64,000 nucleotides of DNA from Ectocarpus siliculosus (GCA_000310025.1 FN647938.1:753443-817442); one strand, 5' to 3'. Positions 1 through 17,372 are shown, counted from the stretch's first letter. Notes: generated from the sequence alone by a model not told the origin. A program made the numbers and translations.

Positions 1-430
1 TAATTTTTTTTTTTTTTTCTACAAACCCCCGCACCCACAAAAAAAAAACTTTTTTGGGGCAAAAACCAGCCCCGCCCCCCTTTTCCGCCATTTTTTTGTG
101 GGCTTTTAACCGATGCCCCCCGGTTCCCCCCCCCTTTTCCACTTGCCCCCTTTGGTTTTTAAAGAAAAATTGTTTTTTTTGGGGGGCCGCTTTGGGGGGG
201 ATTCACCACAAAACTTTTCTTTTTTTTTTTGTTTGCCCAGGGGGGATTCCTCCCCCTGGTTTTAATTCCTCCCCCCACCCTTTTTTTATTAGGGGGCCCA
301 CCCCCAAAAAAGCCTTTCGTTCCAATTTTTTTTTTTTCCCGATTCGATTGGCCCATTTGGGGGTAAAAAAAAATTTTTGGGGGGGGGGTTTTTTGCCTTT
401 TTTTGCGGGGGGGGGGGGGGGGGGGGCGTG
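1..430. other. Degraded homopolymer-rich contig end
   Basis: This stretch is made almost wholly of runs of T, G, C and A up to about 17 bases, with words such as CCCCC, TTTTTTT and GGGGGG following one another without codon structure. It looks like the low-quality end of a sequencing read carried into the assembly, not biology. Normal-complexity sequence begins near 430. The open frames across it are by-products of the homopolymers and are not annotated. Confidence 0.75.
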
Positions 431-2072
431 TGGAACAATGAGCTGGAAAATCAGCAGAGGTCCCCTTCCGGTGATAGAGGCTGGAAGCGCATGTACCTGG
501 GGTGCTGCTCCAGCAGGCACGCTCATGTGGGCCATCAACGGCAAGTAATCAAACAATCAAACAATCAAACAATCCTTCCCGACGCAAATCCCAAAAGGCG
601 GCGGTGCACCAGTACACGGATGAAAGGCGGAGCTCATGTACACAATTTCTTCAATTTTTTGCAAAGAGAGAAAATACAAAATACGGCTGTGAAGGCGGCG
701 GGGTCGGAGAAAACGCACTTCCACACTACGATCTCCACCTCCGAGCTTGCCATGCCAAGGCGGCGGGCGAGAGCAGGGTTGGTGGCTTTGGTGTGATACA
801 CCTCGCTTTTTCCCGACGGCGACCGACACCAGTTACATACCCCCACAGTTTGAATAAAAATAAAATAAAATTTCCAAGTTACCGAAGATTCCAAATTTCC
901 AAAAAAAATACAACTTGATCGAACGGGTTCCTCGACGGCAACTACTGCTGTACATGGACAGAGACGCGCCTAACGCGGTTTGCTACAAGTCAGTCGATAC
1001 ACCTCGAAGACTTGAAGCAGCAGTAAGGAACTGACAAATGACCCAGCACCAGGGAGCAAGCACCCTCGGCAACAAGGTGATGTCAAGTTCCTTCAAAAGG
1101 TGCAAAGGGTGCACAAAGAAAGAGAATAAACGGAGCAAGCAGCGAGAAGCGGCAAATGTTTGGCCGCACGCGCTCTACCAGATGTAAAGAACAAAGAACC
1201 ACCAACAGGACATTTCATGGTTTTTGGGAGAGAGAAAAAATCTCTGTACCACAAATAGAGATGCGCACACGTATGGTACAACAGTTTTCAAGTTTGTTGA
1301 TACGACACAGCTCTTGCCCACAGGCACAGATTCTTCTTCACGCAGGTACGATACAATTGTATACTTGATCTTGAGGTACACGACCCGACGTATTACTGAC
1401 GCCATTTACACACGTGCGAACTTGGTCGTTCCGTCGTTGTAGGTATAAATCAGAACGTCGTCGTCTGCTTCTCGTCCTTGGATCTTGATCGATCGGTGTT
1501 GCCAAAGTGCTATCATAGATTACAACAGCTTGTACCGCCCATCCGACCTTTATCACTGCCGTCGTCTGGCTGTTGCCCCCCATGGCAATAAAGCCTTCAA
1601 CAGCAGCGTCGTGACGAAAAGCTTCGACATCTCTCATACGAACATGGCACTGCGGCGGCCGAACCTTGCAGACCGATCACACAACACCCTCCGACTCTTC
1701 AAACCCTGATCAACGACCACCGGTGACCCGCACTCTGTTGTCGTTTGTTTTTATATGATGAGATGATGGCATCCAATCACATGGCAACTACAAGCAATCG
1801 ACAAGAAGAGAATAAACTTGCCGCCGCCGTGCATAGCACCACGTGACACGTGATTGTATCGCCCACAGGGAAAGCACCAGCGACACGGAAGTTTTCCTTG
1901 CCTCGCAGCAATAAACGGCGGCGTCATATGTCGACCCACACCCCCCCCCGCCGCCTTTTTTGAGATGAGATGTAGGAGATGCCATGAACTGATGAAACCC
2001 AAACGTCACACAGACACATGACGAACCTCATTCAAGGTTTGACCGCTGTGCGGGGCCAACCCCACAACTTAC
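431..2072. other. Non-coding stretch, no gene seen
   Basis: No frame here shows a recognisable domain. A short plus-strand frame ending at 548 could be the tail of an exon, but its start lies in the degraded end. A heptamer, AACAATC, is repeated about three times near 550-570. One copy of the decamer TACTGCTGTA sits at 944-953. The minus-strand frame at 1338-1637 has no recognisable family. Confidence 0.4.
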
Positions 2073-2200
2073 CCCATTTCCGAGGTGATGTTTCCGATCT
2101 CGAGCTTGAGGAGGTCGCATAGCTCAAGGCTCCTGAACACCGCCACCGACTTCGACTGTTGTCCTCCCGCAGCCGCCACCGTTGCCACAGTACCAGCCAT
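2073..2200 (-). CDS. Possible first coding exon of an unknown gene
   Basis: An ATG at 2200 (reading leftwards) opens 42 codons that end in a good GTAAGT donor just below 2073, leaving phase 2. The frame starts MAGTVATVAAAGG and runs through FRSLELCDLLKLEIG, which reads like ordinary globular protein. The same frame is open upstream to about 2260 with a Leu-rich stretch but no ATG. I could not find the next exon with confidence in the region below 2072, and I do not recognise the family. It may be a real 5' exon or chance. Confidence 0.25.
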
Positions 2201-2566
2201 GTGGGCACCCTTCGTGGCACAAGATGAGGCCAGGACCAGCAGGCGCAGCAGGCGGCGCAAAAAAGTAGAGGGATGTACAGGGGCGGGAAACGAGAGAGGC
2301 CAGCAGAGAAGGGCAAAAACCTTGTGAATATTTTGTCTGCGTTCACCTCTGGTGTGTCAAGGTGTAGAACGCTCAGTCGGCGTACGGCCCGGCGCCATGT
2401 TCACGGAAGCAGGCAGGCGACAGGTGACAAGCTGGTGCTAGGAAAAGAGAGAGACAAGCTGGTCGCACGGTAGCATCGCATACACAGGGCACAGGCGCCC
2501 CACCTGAAGGGCGCCTCCTGGGCCACGGGAGGCAGATGCCCCTCGATTGCTGTTGGCGCCGCCACC

Positions 2567-2598
<32 letters not shown>

Positions 2599-5500
2599 CA
2601 CCGCCGCCTCCACCTCCTACCCCCACCCCTGCCCTCGAGTAGCCGCTCATGGAAGTCACCACACGTTCGGAACGACACAATCACACCTACTCGTCGCGCT
2701 GTGATGTGTACCCACGACGACAATCGTGAATCGCCAGCAGCAGGAAATAAAAAAAAAAATGAACTATTCGTATCTTTAATGCGAGCTCGTTCTCTCCCGG
2801 AGAAACAAATTGGCGTTGACGCTGCTGCTGGGCAACCACAGGGACAAAGGCGCTTCAGAGCACGTCCGTACTTGGCAGGAACGTATCTTTGGCGCTTGTG
2901 GAGTAAAAAGCACTGCTGCAAGGGTGCTTCGAATGTGTGTGAACCTCTTGGTGAGACGGGAGTCTGTCTGCAAAAGAGATAATTTGAAAAATTCAAGTGA
3001 TTGTTCGAAAAAAAAAAAAACGTGTCGTATCCCACATCACACTTCGATAACTCACGTACAAGTAGTCTGCCGGGTGGTTGTTGTTTCTCGGGGGTGTCGG
3101 CGAGTGTTGTCGCTGCAGCTCCTTTTTTTACGTTGTAAAATCGTTCTGACCGCTGTGTCCCATCTCCCAAAGGTTGAAGGGCCAAATGGCGAAAAATAAT
3201 CCGTGGCCACAAATGTTGGCGCACAGGCGCACAGGCTACCGAAACTAAAACTACGTACAACAGCCAGCCGTAGAGATATTTATTATGTAGATCCAACAGG
3301 TACGTGCTGCCGTATCATACATACGTACCTACCTGCTTAGCTTGTGGTGTACATAGCTCGTGGTGCGTGTCATCATGAAGACACAGGCATACGAGACTGC
3401 TGTGACAGCGACAGGCTCGTCGTGTAGCTTAGTGCCTCTCTTGGCTCCACTCAGTCCTTTGGTAGAGGACGAGGCGGTAGCTGGCATACGTACGTGTTCG
3501 AAAGAGTGCCAACGGTGCCAAAAATCGTGAGCCTCGAAACCTGAAGCCAAAGAACTTGCTTGAGCACTGGTTTACCACTACAGCATACTGCTCTGTACAA
3601 GTGCTTTCACTGAAACCTACATGTAGATCGCGGCCATTGGTACCATTCAATATATCTCTAGAAACTATGTGCCGAGTAGACTGGTACTTCGGCGTATTAT
3701 AGCCTCGGTGGAAACAAGAGATTTTCGTGTGCATAAAATATAAGTGCCGGCGCTAGCTAGCAGCTAGCTATATTCATTTGCCTCACCATGCTGGTTGGTG
3801 CTGTTGATCAAAACGAAACACACCTAATCAACGCATACATCCAAATACCGTAACAACTCAGTGCGTGGTGCCATGATACTACAGCAGCAGTAGAATGCGG
3901 AATAAACAAAAACCAACCGTGTTTCGACGCCTTCAATGAATAAATGTCATGGGAATATCCAGGCTGCAATAGGCGACACGTTATGGAACAAGACCATCAA
4001 GTTTCACGCGTTCGCGGGATGGGAGGGGGCATCTAACAGAGGAGGAGCAGGTCGTACACACCACTTACTTGTAGCAATACAGAGAGTCATTTCACCAGGA
4101 AAGCGTGCGCCTCTTCTACAAAATAAATGTATCATACTTATGTATGCTTGTGATATTCCCCAAAAAGGTAAGCTGCACACTATGCATATTTAGTAGCTCG
4201 CTCGGAAGCTGCCAGCTGGGACAAACACAGCAACCCACCATCTTCTAGAACTCCACCACAAACAACGTCAACCCGAAAGCTGGCGGTTGAGAATGGGAAT
4301 CCGCCATTTTTCGTTCAAAATATTAATATTCCATGCAATACAAGAAGAGTAGCCGCAAAAGCTTTCACGAACACCTAAAGAACGAAGCAACTATAAACAG
4401 CAGACATGTGATCGCTGAAGACTTACACGATACCAGCAAAGCAATGTGCTGCTCCTTCGGTCGGGGGTACTGCAGTATGTACCATCGGTAACGTCCTCAC
4501 GCAAAACCACCGAGTACAAACTACCGCTCCCAATACCCTGTCAGTACGCCTGACCATTCTGCCCTCTTCTTGCTGATGCAAGGTTGATACTATCGTTATA
4601 TCGTTAGAGTCGCGACCACCAACCACTGTAGTACGGATGGCCACCAACCACTACCCGGCCAAGGCAAGTCGATGATATACAAACCACACACAAACCTGGC
4701 AAAGAAAGGAAGAACGCCAAAAAAGAAAGAGGGGGGTTGGGGGGGGGCTGGCGCCTATGGCGCTGTGTGCGCTCCAACAAGAGCACGCACGGCATGACGC
4801 GCTATTGGACTTCTTCAGAGCATGTCCTCGAACGCTTCTTCGCTGGTCATCTAGCACGGCAGGTCGGGCGATGAACAACGGCAACCAGGGATAGATACGG
4901 AGGGGCACAGAGACATGCCGGGGCTTAAGACATCGCAGGAAAGTTGTTCGATGTTGAAAGCAAGAAACCGCACAACCGAGGTGGAAACTGCAAGAGTCAG
5001 GTACATAACCGTAGCTTTCGCTGTGGATCACACACACACCCCGCCGCACACGGACGAAACGGTGGAAACATCGCAGGATGAGCCACCCTGGACCCTTACC
5101 TGAATGAGAGTGAGCTGCTTCGCCTCCGCGGGTATCTTGAACTGGCACGCCCTAACCAAGTTGTCCACGATACCCTGGGGCATCAGAGGAACTTCCGGTT
5201 CACTCAAGCATCGGTGCGACTGTACGAGCGACATCAATTGAAAGCTACCTGTAGATCACATTCCTGTGTCATGGCCTTTCTGGTATGGCCCACTCACATC
5301 GAATGAGGAAGAGGACATGACAACGTCAAGTACTGCTGTCCATGTACAAGCCGTAGAGATGAGACCAGCGATAAAATAGTGGGCCCGACTCGCACCAAAC
5401 TCAGACTCTACATACATACGGAGGAACTCTGGACTCGGGCCATGGGGTAAGTACTACAGACAGGAGTTTCACCAGTTCGGCGGCTTCGACGACCTCAACC

Positions 5501-6078
5501 TCGCAGTTGTAGCACCCCCCATCCCGGCAGAACGGGGCTTTGCTGTCTTCAGGCATGCCCGAGCACCTGGGCCGGGAGAGGAGGAATGGGCAGATCGTCA
5601 CGCGGACGCCGCTATCCTACACGATGGAGGGCATCGACAGGCGGTCCGAACCTTGATCAGAGGTGAACGGGCCCCATTTGTGTTCCGAAAATGAAAGGGT
5701 AACCATGCACCATAAGCCCTTAGGAAACACAAGAGGGTATTATCCACTGTTGCTTGCCCATTGCATCCAATGCTCTCCCGCTGATGATAGACTCTGCTGA
5801 GCTCCCTCGTAACGATCTGGCCCGTTGCTTACAGCACAAAGGAAAAAGAGACAAAGAACCAAGTAACTGCCAAAACAAAGCCAAGGAGCCCGGCGTAAAC
5901 CCCGCGGCACGAGTACTGCTGTAGCACTGCTGTTGATGCGTTGTGGACTACGGGGTGGACCTGTACCTTGAAGCAACGTCAAGCGCCACCTCGCCTGGTT
6001 TACACGTCACCTGGTGATGGAGGGGAAGGAGGAAGGGGGGCTTACTATTGTCAAGGCAATGTCACCACGTTCACCGTC
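2201..6078. other. Non-coding stretch with microsatellites, no gene seen
   Basis: A 307-codon frame on the minus strand (2373-3296) runs through the CCG repeat and has no recognisable domain; I treat it as chance. The rest shows no coherent exon on either strand. One TACTGCTGTA decamer is at 5914-5923. Confidence 0.4.
2554..2617. repeat. (CCG/CCA)n microsatellite
   Basis: Trinucleotide tract of CCG and CCA units, imperfect at both ends, continuing into a CCT/CCA-rich flank. It gives poly-Arg, poly-Gly or poly-Ala in the different frames. Confidence 0.85.
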
Positions 6079-6083
6079 AGAGA

Positions 6084-6150
<67 letters not shown>
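6079..6150. repeat. (GA)n microsatellite
   Basis: About 72 bases of AG dinucleotides with a single C interruption near the left end. Shorter GA-rich runs recur near 6640-6690. Confidence 0.9.
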
Positions 6151-6152
<2 letters not shown>

Positions 6153-7767
6153 CCGGGTTGGGATGTCATTTTGCCATCGAAACAATTCCAGATTCTACTG
6201 GAGACGATTACTGAATACATAAATAGTCTACTGCTGTATCCTGTATGCTAGTGCTCAGCCTACATGTCCACACCACATGGACTTGTACCGTCCGTAAACA
6301 TGAACGAATGGGATCATGCGCACCTCTGACGACATCGGACTACACATCAAACAGGACACGTGCAAAGCAGTGCTGCTCTGACCTCGACTTCGGATGGCTT
6401 AAAGGTCAGCAATATATCACCCTCTTCTGCTCCTCCCACTCCTGCCGCTGCTGCAGGTGCTGTTGCTCCTGCTCGACTCTCAAAAGGTGCCGTTGCTGGC
6501 GGCGGCGAAGAACATGATCCGGGCGGCCGTGGTGGCCGCAATCGTGCACCATGCGTAAAACATGAGCTGGTCCTTGCCGTTGACAAGAAACATGTGACTG
6601 CGATGACCGCCCACAATGTGTTCATCACGACGTCGACAGAGAGAGAGGGGGGGCAGAGAGAGCTAAGAGATAGACAGCAGAGAGTGAGAGAGCCGGACCG
6701 GCAGCACACCGGGGTCTCCGCGTAATGTGAATACTACCCTGGTGCCCCACGAAATCACACCTGCGTTCCCCCGAAAGCCCTGCCGCCGCTGCTGCTCCAC
6801 TCTCCACTCTCCGGCCAGCTGTTTGTCCAATCTACCTCTGTTGCTCTCACCTTGCACTCTTTGCCGACGCGCGGAATAACAACACTGCAAACCGCTGGTA
6901 AGCATGAGTCCCACGACGTCGGTGCTCACTGTTCTCGGGTCCCTGATTTCAGTCTCAGGTGAGCCAGCTTTTTCTGTTGAGATGCATGCGGGTGATGTTT
7001 GGTTGCGTTTTTCCGTTCCCTCCTCTCGAGGCGGCTGTCTCTCTTTGCTCTCACGGAGAGGGCCGTCACGACCGCCTATGACCCCAGGAATACAGAGTCC
7101 GGCCTCGTCCTCGCCGAAGCGTTCTGCCATCTTCCCACGGACCATCCGAGTTTCCCACTCGAACGTGATCGCAAAACGTGCAGACACCGGGGAGAGAAAT
7201 ATGCGCCTCAGATCATGATCTCTCGCCACATGCAAAGTTACAAGTATAAATAGTGTATGTGCAAAATGCAATACATGCAAGCAACTGCTGTTGTTCACAT
7301 ACGGTATGCTGCTGCTTTTGGGTGTTTCGTTGTGGCAACGAGAACAGCAGGTCGTGATGTAGGGCTTAGAGCTCGCCGGCATTTATCGAATAGCGAGACT
7401 TGCTGGCTTACAAGCGAGCACGATTTGTTCTCAAAGCTGGTTTGGTTGTGTTCCAAGCCACGACACTCGTCCGCGCAGCTCGTGTGATTATTTTTTTGGA
7501 CGTTGGTACTATTATACTAATGTATCTATAACCCTTAACCCTTACAACTTACAACGACTGCTGTGCACGGGTTTTGTTGGATGGTATGCATCCCTAACAG
7601 CCGTAGTCTTTGCAGGCCCTTGGTGCCAGGATTGCAGCAAATTTTAATTTTTCTTCTCTCGGCACCACAAGCCAGCAAATATTAATATTTCTTCTCTCGG
7701 CACCACAAGTGTTGGATCAGTACGGACATACGAAGGTACTGGGTAGAGAGAGATCGGAACGGTTTTT
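6151..7767. other. No clear gene
   Basis: Open frames at 6360-6725 (plus, Ala/Pro/Gly-rich) and 6663-7382 (minus) overlap each other and show no known motif. A TACTGCTGTA decamer lies at 6229-6238. Near 7650-7710 a block around TTCTCTCGGCACCACAAG occurs twice in direct orientation with an AT-rich spacer. Confidence 0.35.
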
Positions 7768-7776
7768 AATGTGAAG

Positions 7777-7810
<34 letters not shown>

Positions 7811-8177
7811 GCCAGCATTTTTTTCACTTGGATTTAGACTGGCGGGTTTCCTCTCTTGGCGCACCAAGGCCAGCTTTGTCGAGGTCCGCCCTTTCGTCCT
7901 TCGCTCTCCCTCCGCACCGCGGGCTACAATTAATTGATTTTTTTAGTAAAAGGTGGTGCCTACTTGCCTATGATACGTGTACACCCCCGATGTCGTCCAC
8001 GACTATATTGAACGCCTAGGATGTACGCGCGCCGCTGCTGTATTGGATGGCTTTCACCGGCCAGCAAATTCCGCCCGAGCCGGTCGCCCCGGTGGTCTAC
8101 AGCAGTAGTGGTATCCTCGCATTGGTCGTGAGTTCGAATCCCCATGTTGTTGTTGTTGTTGTTGTTGTCTTCACATT
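7768..8177 (+). mobile_element. SINE-like unit(s) with tRNA-type B box and GTT tail
   Basis: Near 8087-8140 a tRNA-like sequence contains a good RNA polymerase III B box (GAGTTCGAATCC, about 8130) after a weak A box, and is followed at once by a (GTT)n tail and then GTCTTCACATT. At 7768 the reverse complement of the same ending occurs: AATGTGAAGAC followed by (AAC)n. The two ends are therefore an inverted pair about 410 bases apart. Either two SINE copies sit tail-outward in opposite directions, or this is one foldback element. A tRNA-derived head plus a simple-repeat tail is the usual SINE layout. The B box and the inverted ends are seen; the SINE identity is inferred. Confidence 0.45.
7775..7810. 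repeat. (AAC)n microsatellite
   Basis: About twelve AAC units directly after GTGAAGAC. The mirror-image (GTT)n tract is at about 8145-8168. Confidence 0.9.
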
Positions 8178-10013
8178 CAACTCGTGTCAGTTGCTAATCC
8201 CAAAATCTAGCGAAGACGCGGTCCGTGGTCACAAAAATGCTAGAGCCATCAGAAGATCTGAAGAACACGCAAACTAGCAAGAAAAGGGTACACAAGCCCG
8301 AAGACGTACACCTACATCCCTGCAGCAAGTTTGCGTGCCCAAAAACTGAACTACCCGTCGACACACTACATTCGACTACAGCAGCAGCATCCCCCCTGTC
8401 CCACACTTTACCAAACAAAACGAATGTTTGTCGACTACAGCGTACAGCTGTGTCTGGAGTGCTGCCTGTACAAAAACACCATGGTAGGCATGATACAAGT
8501 TCGAGGCGCGCAGCTGCTGTCTGAAGTGCTGTCAGAATGCGTCCTTAGACATACAGTGAAAAAGAACAACCAACCAAAGCCATAATTGCATTTGACAATC
8601 ACCGAATTTACCCCCGATCATCTCTGTTGGACACAATAATCGACACTGACTAGGAATCGTTCCACATTGAAGGGGTCTTCCACGATGCAGGTACGCAATA
8701 AACGCACCCGGGATATCCGCGCCATCTCTGATGCGTCTTTCTACAAAACCAGTGACGTCATCACACACACCCAAGACCGATGTTCAGGAAAAAACGGAAA
8801 ATATTGACAACACGAAATTTTCGTCCGTGCGTCACGGTTCGATGTCGTCCGTGTGCTCCGATGCCGCTGCTCCGGTGTCGCTGCGGTCAGTCCTAGCACG
8901 ACTAAACTCGGCCCGCTCCGTCCGTATACGCTCTTGTTGCTGTCCTTCCCAGTCGGTTCCTCGCTTTCTCCCTCGTTGCACTTAGGGTTCTTGGTCTGAA
9001 AATTCTCGCGCCGAAGGATCAACCAGCCCACTCAGCTCGTCACCACCTGTTCCCTCCTCCCCTTTGATGGCGAAACCAGGTTACTGAGACTGTACAGCTC
9101 CCTCTAGCAAACCTAGGGCCGTTTAAATAGTGCCCGTCCACCTTTCTGATGGCGTCTGCCTCCGCGCATAAAACTGAGATGGTCCTTGCTGTTTATACAT
9201 GGACGGCCATGAGGCCCGCGCATCTGCACTTTTGTACCTGACGCACCAGTGCCGACCCATCTCTACCACTACGCACGCCTCGCGGCGGGTGCGCCGCAGC
9301 AAGAAGGTATCGGTCCCTTGAGGGTGAGTCTAGCCATGCTCGCTAGAAAGACCCCCCCCCCCCCCTCGCTATGGGCCATGCTTTAGCAAAAGCCTTGCCG
9401 AGGCAGCGAGGAGAAGGACGGAATGGGGTGGAAAAATTCAAAAAAATCGGGTGAAACTTGAGTGAAAGCGAAAAATAGCTGAATAGCGCTCGTGATTACC
9501 AAACTTGGACGTGAGCACCGTTGACGAGGGAAAGGGACGGTTGGACCCTTCTCGTGATAAAAACACAATTCAGCACGCACCGCAGGAGGAAGGTGGGGCA
9601 CGAACATACATAACAAGAAGAAAATAGCCCTGGTGTCTAACCCCTCCTGTGTGACCCTGGATGGTTGTATGCATATATTATATTGTTGTACGAAAAAATA
9701 TGGTGAAAAGTGTAGTACTCTACATGAACTGAAAAGTGTAGTGCACGTCTCACCACGACAAATGGGGGGACTGTCGCCATAATAAATAGGACGAAAACAC
9801 ACACAAATTGTTGTATGTATCCTACGCCAACGAGACATGAAGTATCGTAGTACAGCAGTAGGTGTCCCGGTATTGTGCCGGTGTATGCCCAGTAGGGCAG
9901 ACCGACACTATTCCGGCCACCGGTACTATTCAGAATAGGAGTAGTGTTTACACATTGATAGTAGATCTTTAGGACTAACGCGTTCTGATTGGAAGGGCGT
10001 TGTTCCAGAATAG

Positions 10014-10437
10014 TGCCTGAATAGTGCAACTATTGCCTGGCACTATTCAGGGTCTCAAAATCCCTCAACAGCCGTGCCCGCTTGGGTATTGATGAGTGTA
10101 CGATTTCAGAGTGCAGCGCTCACGATTTGAGGGGCTGACAGAGAACCAAACGAATGGTATACGGATCAATTGTGAAGTGGGCGACGTGGGCGTGCTTTCG
10201 TGAGGCTCCTATAGTGTAGTCGATCGAAGACACGGCGTTGGTCATAGTAACACGGAGTTGACGAGAAATAATTGTTGCGCGCGTTCTCTTCCGACCTCAG
10301 CCTATGCACTAAACTAGTGAAACGTTGCCGCTGCCTTTAAGAACTGTAGAGGACCGTGCTGACCGTTCAACAGGCACCTCGCAATCAAATGATGTGTACG
10401 TATGTAGTGGAAAGAAGGCCGTAGCACTATTCAGGCA
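10014..10437. repeat. Candidate MITE with 14-bp terminal inverted repeats
   Basis: TGCCTGAATAGTGC at 10014-10027 and its exact reverse complement at 10424-10437 bound 424 bases with no coding content. A further copy of GCACTATTCAGG lies just inside the left end (about 10040). I see no convincing target-site duplication, so the boundary could instead be chance pairing within a cluster of the same word. Confidence 0.3.
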
Positions 10438-11347
10438 ACCTCAAAGGCACCGCTCGACAGCGAAATAATGACGCTCATCATGCACGCACCCGATGGGCCT
10501 GGGAGGTACAACATGGATGTAGGGCTCCTCACTTGAACACAACCAAAGCAAATGCCACCCAAACGAATGAAGAAGAGGACCAAACCTCACTCTGCCTTGG
10601 ATAAGCTAGATAATACGAGCCTTCAAAAGCAAGGTCAAGGTAACTGACCGAAAAAAAGCACCATGACACCGCTGTACGTAGCTATCTATGCTGATCTACT
10701 CCGTCTGTGGCCCTCAGCGTAGAGGTGGTAGGGTCTTGAGCAGCAGCACGTGTGTACTCCTACCAGTGGTGTGAGGAGTGTACTACTATTGTGTTGGTGT
10801 CAGTGTCTGTCTCTGTGTGTGTCTTCATTATTCTGATCGACCGCGCTAACCGGCTGGCCAACGAAAATACTTCAGTCTCAGTGCGGTTAAACAGAAAATA
10901 AGTGTTTCTCAAGGCCATGATCTGGGACCCCATGAGCGGGTGCCAAGGCTAAATCATTCTCCGGATTCAAGACAGAAACGGTAGCAACAGCAGATATCGC
11001 GTGCCACCAAGGCTGCTACTTTGCATACGCATTCGTTTCGGAGTTCGTTCATCATTTTCCTACCACTACCACTCTCGAAACTAATACATATTTCACTGTT
11101 TTTGGGCGTCCATCTCTATTCCTGCGGCATTTGTCGTGAGGAAAGTCATCTGGCTCGAAATGTTGGTCGCTTCAACGCCATATTTTTGTATTTTCGTCCT
11201 CCATCATCACTGTTATCCTTCTCTACTCTTCCCTTTCCACCTCCTCCTTCGTCACTATCATCACGCTCTTTTTCGCCCCGCCTCACTACTGCTGAATCCC
11301 CCACCTATTGGCTGATTGGTTGTGGTGAAATTTGGTCGAACAAGTAA

Positions 11348-12105
11348 GGGCGTGTACTGACGTCCATTTTCTGGGCAGGGAACAGGGAACTCGGAATTAT
11401 CGCCTGATTGGTCAGCCACACAAAAATAACTTTCCTGGAAACAAGAAATGCCGCACACGTTCCCTGTTTGAGGTAGTTATGCTGCACCATAATTTTAACT
11501 CCCGAGAGAGTTAAAATTAACCAACAGACCGTAGGGAACGTGGAACACGGGCTCTTCGGTGGCAATTCAGGACGTGGTGGGATGTGTGTGATCACTCTCG
11601 GGCATGCGGCTGCCACAGGTGGTGCATGCTACCGGTTCAAGCCGAATAGGCATTGCCACCATAATTAGATGTCTCGCGTGCGAAGAAACGGCGGCGGAGG
11701 CGCGTGTAGCCGTTGTATGGGGGAACACAAAGTGTTGAAGAGACGGCAAGCTGCCATGGACCATAACTCAACAAAGCATGCCTTCCAGAGCACTGTCGAG
11801 GGTGCGGATTGCATGGCGAGCACCGCCTGTTATCCGTTACGTAGCACATGTGTTTGATGTGCTCTCGTCAACAGCTCTAAACCTACACGACCTCCTCCCT
11901 CCTCTACCCCCCACTCGTCTTTTTGCATCCAATGGTTGTATGTGTTGCCTTCGAGTACCTGCGGGCCGCAAGCGCGCGCTGAAACGTTCCGTGTTCCTGG
12001 AATTGTGTTGCATGTTAGGACACAACCACACGCAACAGGGAATTCCGAGTTCCCTGTTCCCTGTTCCCTGTTCCCTGTCCAGCAAATAGACGTTAGTACA
12101 CGCCC
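11348..12105. repeat. Candidate foldback element with long imperfect inverted ends
   Basis: The left end starts GGGCGTGTACTGACGTCC and continues through GGGAACAGGGAACTCGGAATT. The right end (about 12040-12105) is its reverse complement with a few changes and with the six-base unit TTCCCTG/TTCCCTG expanded to about four copies. The arms are about 50-65 bases; the 650 bases between have no recognised gene. No clear target-site duplication is visible. This fits a non-autonomous DNA transposon or a foldback repeat. Confidence 0.4.
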
Positions 12106-12293
12106 TCAACCATGACGTTTAAAGACGTCACGAGTTCGTCCAGACAGAAGCTAGCTCGCAGGTAAACAGTTTCCGAATCCTGTTGGTGTGGTAGGCCTTG
12201 AGGCGAAGAAAGGCTGTGCGTGTGGTCTGAACCGGCCCTATTGAGGGGTTCGATAGTGCCCGGATGAGCACTATAGCGGGCAGCCCTCAATAG

Positions 12294-12494
12294 TGGCACT
12301 GTTCAGGCCTCTGTCTGTCTCAAGAAAACTTACCGGCACTATACCGGGACACCTACTGTAGTTTTCTCAACTCCGGATCTCATGGCTCCGCTGCTGCTGC
12401 TGCTGCCACTTCGCGCGCTCTTGTATTTGTTGCTATCCGACTCTTGACTCTCGGTTGTATTCATCATCTAGTCTCCGATGCTTTCGTGGTGCCG
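12294..12494 (+). other. Probable 5' part of the hemB leader (start unresolved)
   Basis: The hemB frame continues upstream of the first in-frame ATG with an Ala run and a hydrophobic segment (ALVFVAIRLLTLG), then VSDAFVVP. Stramenopile plastid proteins carry an ER-type signal peptide followed by an F-containing cleavage motif, and this stretch looks like that. It is preceded by possible acceptors (CTGTAG near 12360). Out of frame, the ATG at 12382 opens a Leu-rich peptide that also resembles a signal peptide and stops after 21 codons. Confidence 0.45.
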
Positions 12495-16942
<4,448 letters not shown>

Positions 16943-17372
16943 ACATAGGCCGGACAGCCCCCCTCACACGGTCGGCCATGGTCTCGCGAATCACGCAATG
17001 ATCGGGCCGGAGAGCCGGTGCTTGAACGTGGCCACATCCGCTTTAGTTGATGTAAACACCGATTGTCGGCGCTTGTTGTTATGATAGTTGTCGCTGTGAT
17101 GTTTCGTTGGCACAGCTATGCACGTTTCGACGGCGTAGTGTTGCCAGCGGCGAACCACTTTTTTTTTTCTTTCGGGCCCGCGAGACCGCGGGAACACGTA
17201 GAGCTCGACCTCCCACCGTGCTTTGGGTTGGACGTGCTTGCGTGCGTGGAATCAATGTTCTTGTGTTTTTCCCCAGGAAGAAGGATCGCACTTGCGCTGG
17301 GCTTGTGCAGCTCGCCATGAGTCTGGTTGTTGTACCGTGTGGGGTGAACTGGTATGGTTCGTGCTCATGTTC

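Larger units (their letters stand above)
8178..12494. other. Intergenic region upstream of hemB, repeat-rich, no gene seen
   Basis: No coherent exon is visible. The stretch carries two candidate inverted-repeat elements (described separately), a decamer TACAGCAGTA at 9851-9860, and many copies of a CACTATTC-type word between 9870 and 12345 and again near 13500. A run of about 14 C lies near 9352. The last 200 bases include the open frame that may hold the hemB leader. Confidence 0.4.

Noticed and set aside
2373-3296. 307-codon minus-strand open frame
   Set aside because: It reads through the CCG microsatellite as poly-Arg and has no domain; the rest looks like random translation.
6014-6251. 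Open frames with Arg-Glu runs
   Set aside because: They are translations of the (GA)n microsatellite in three frames.
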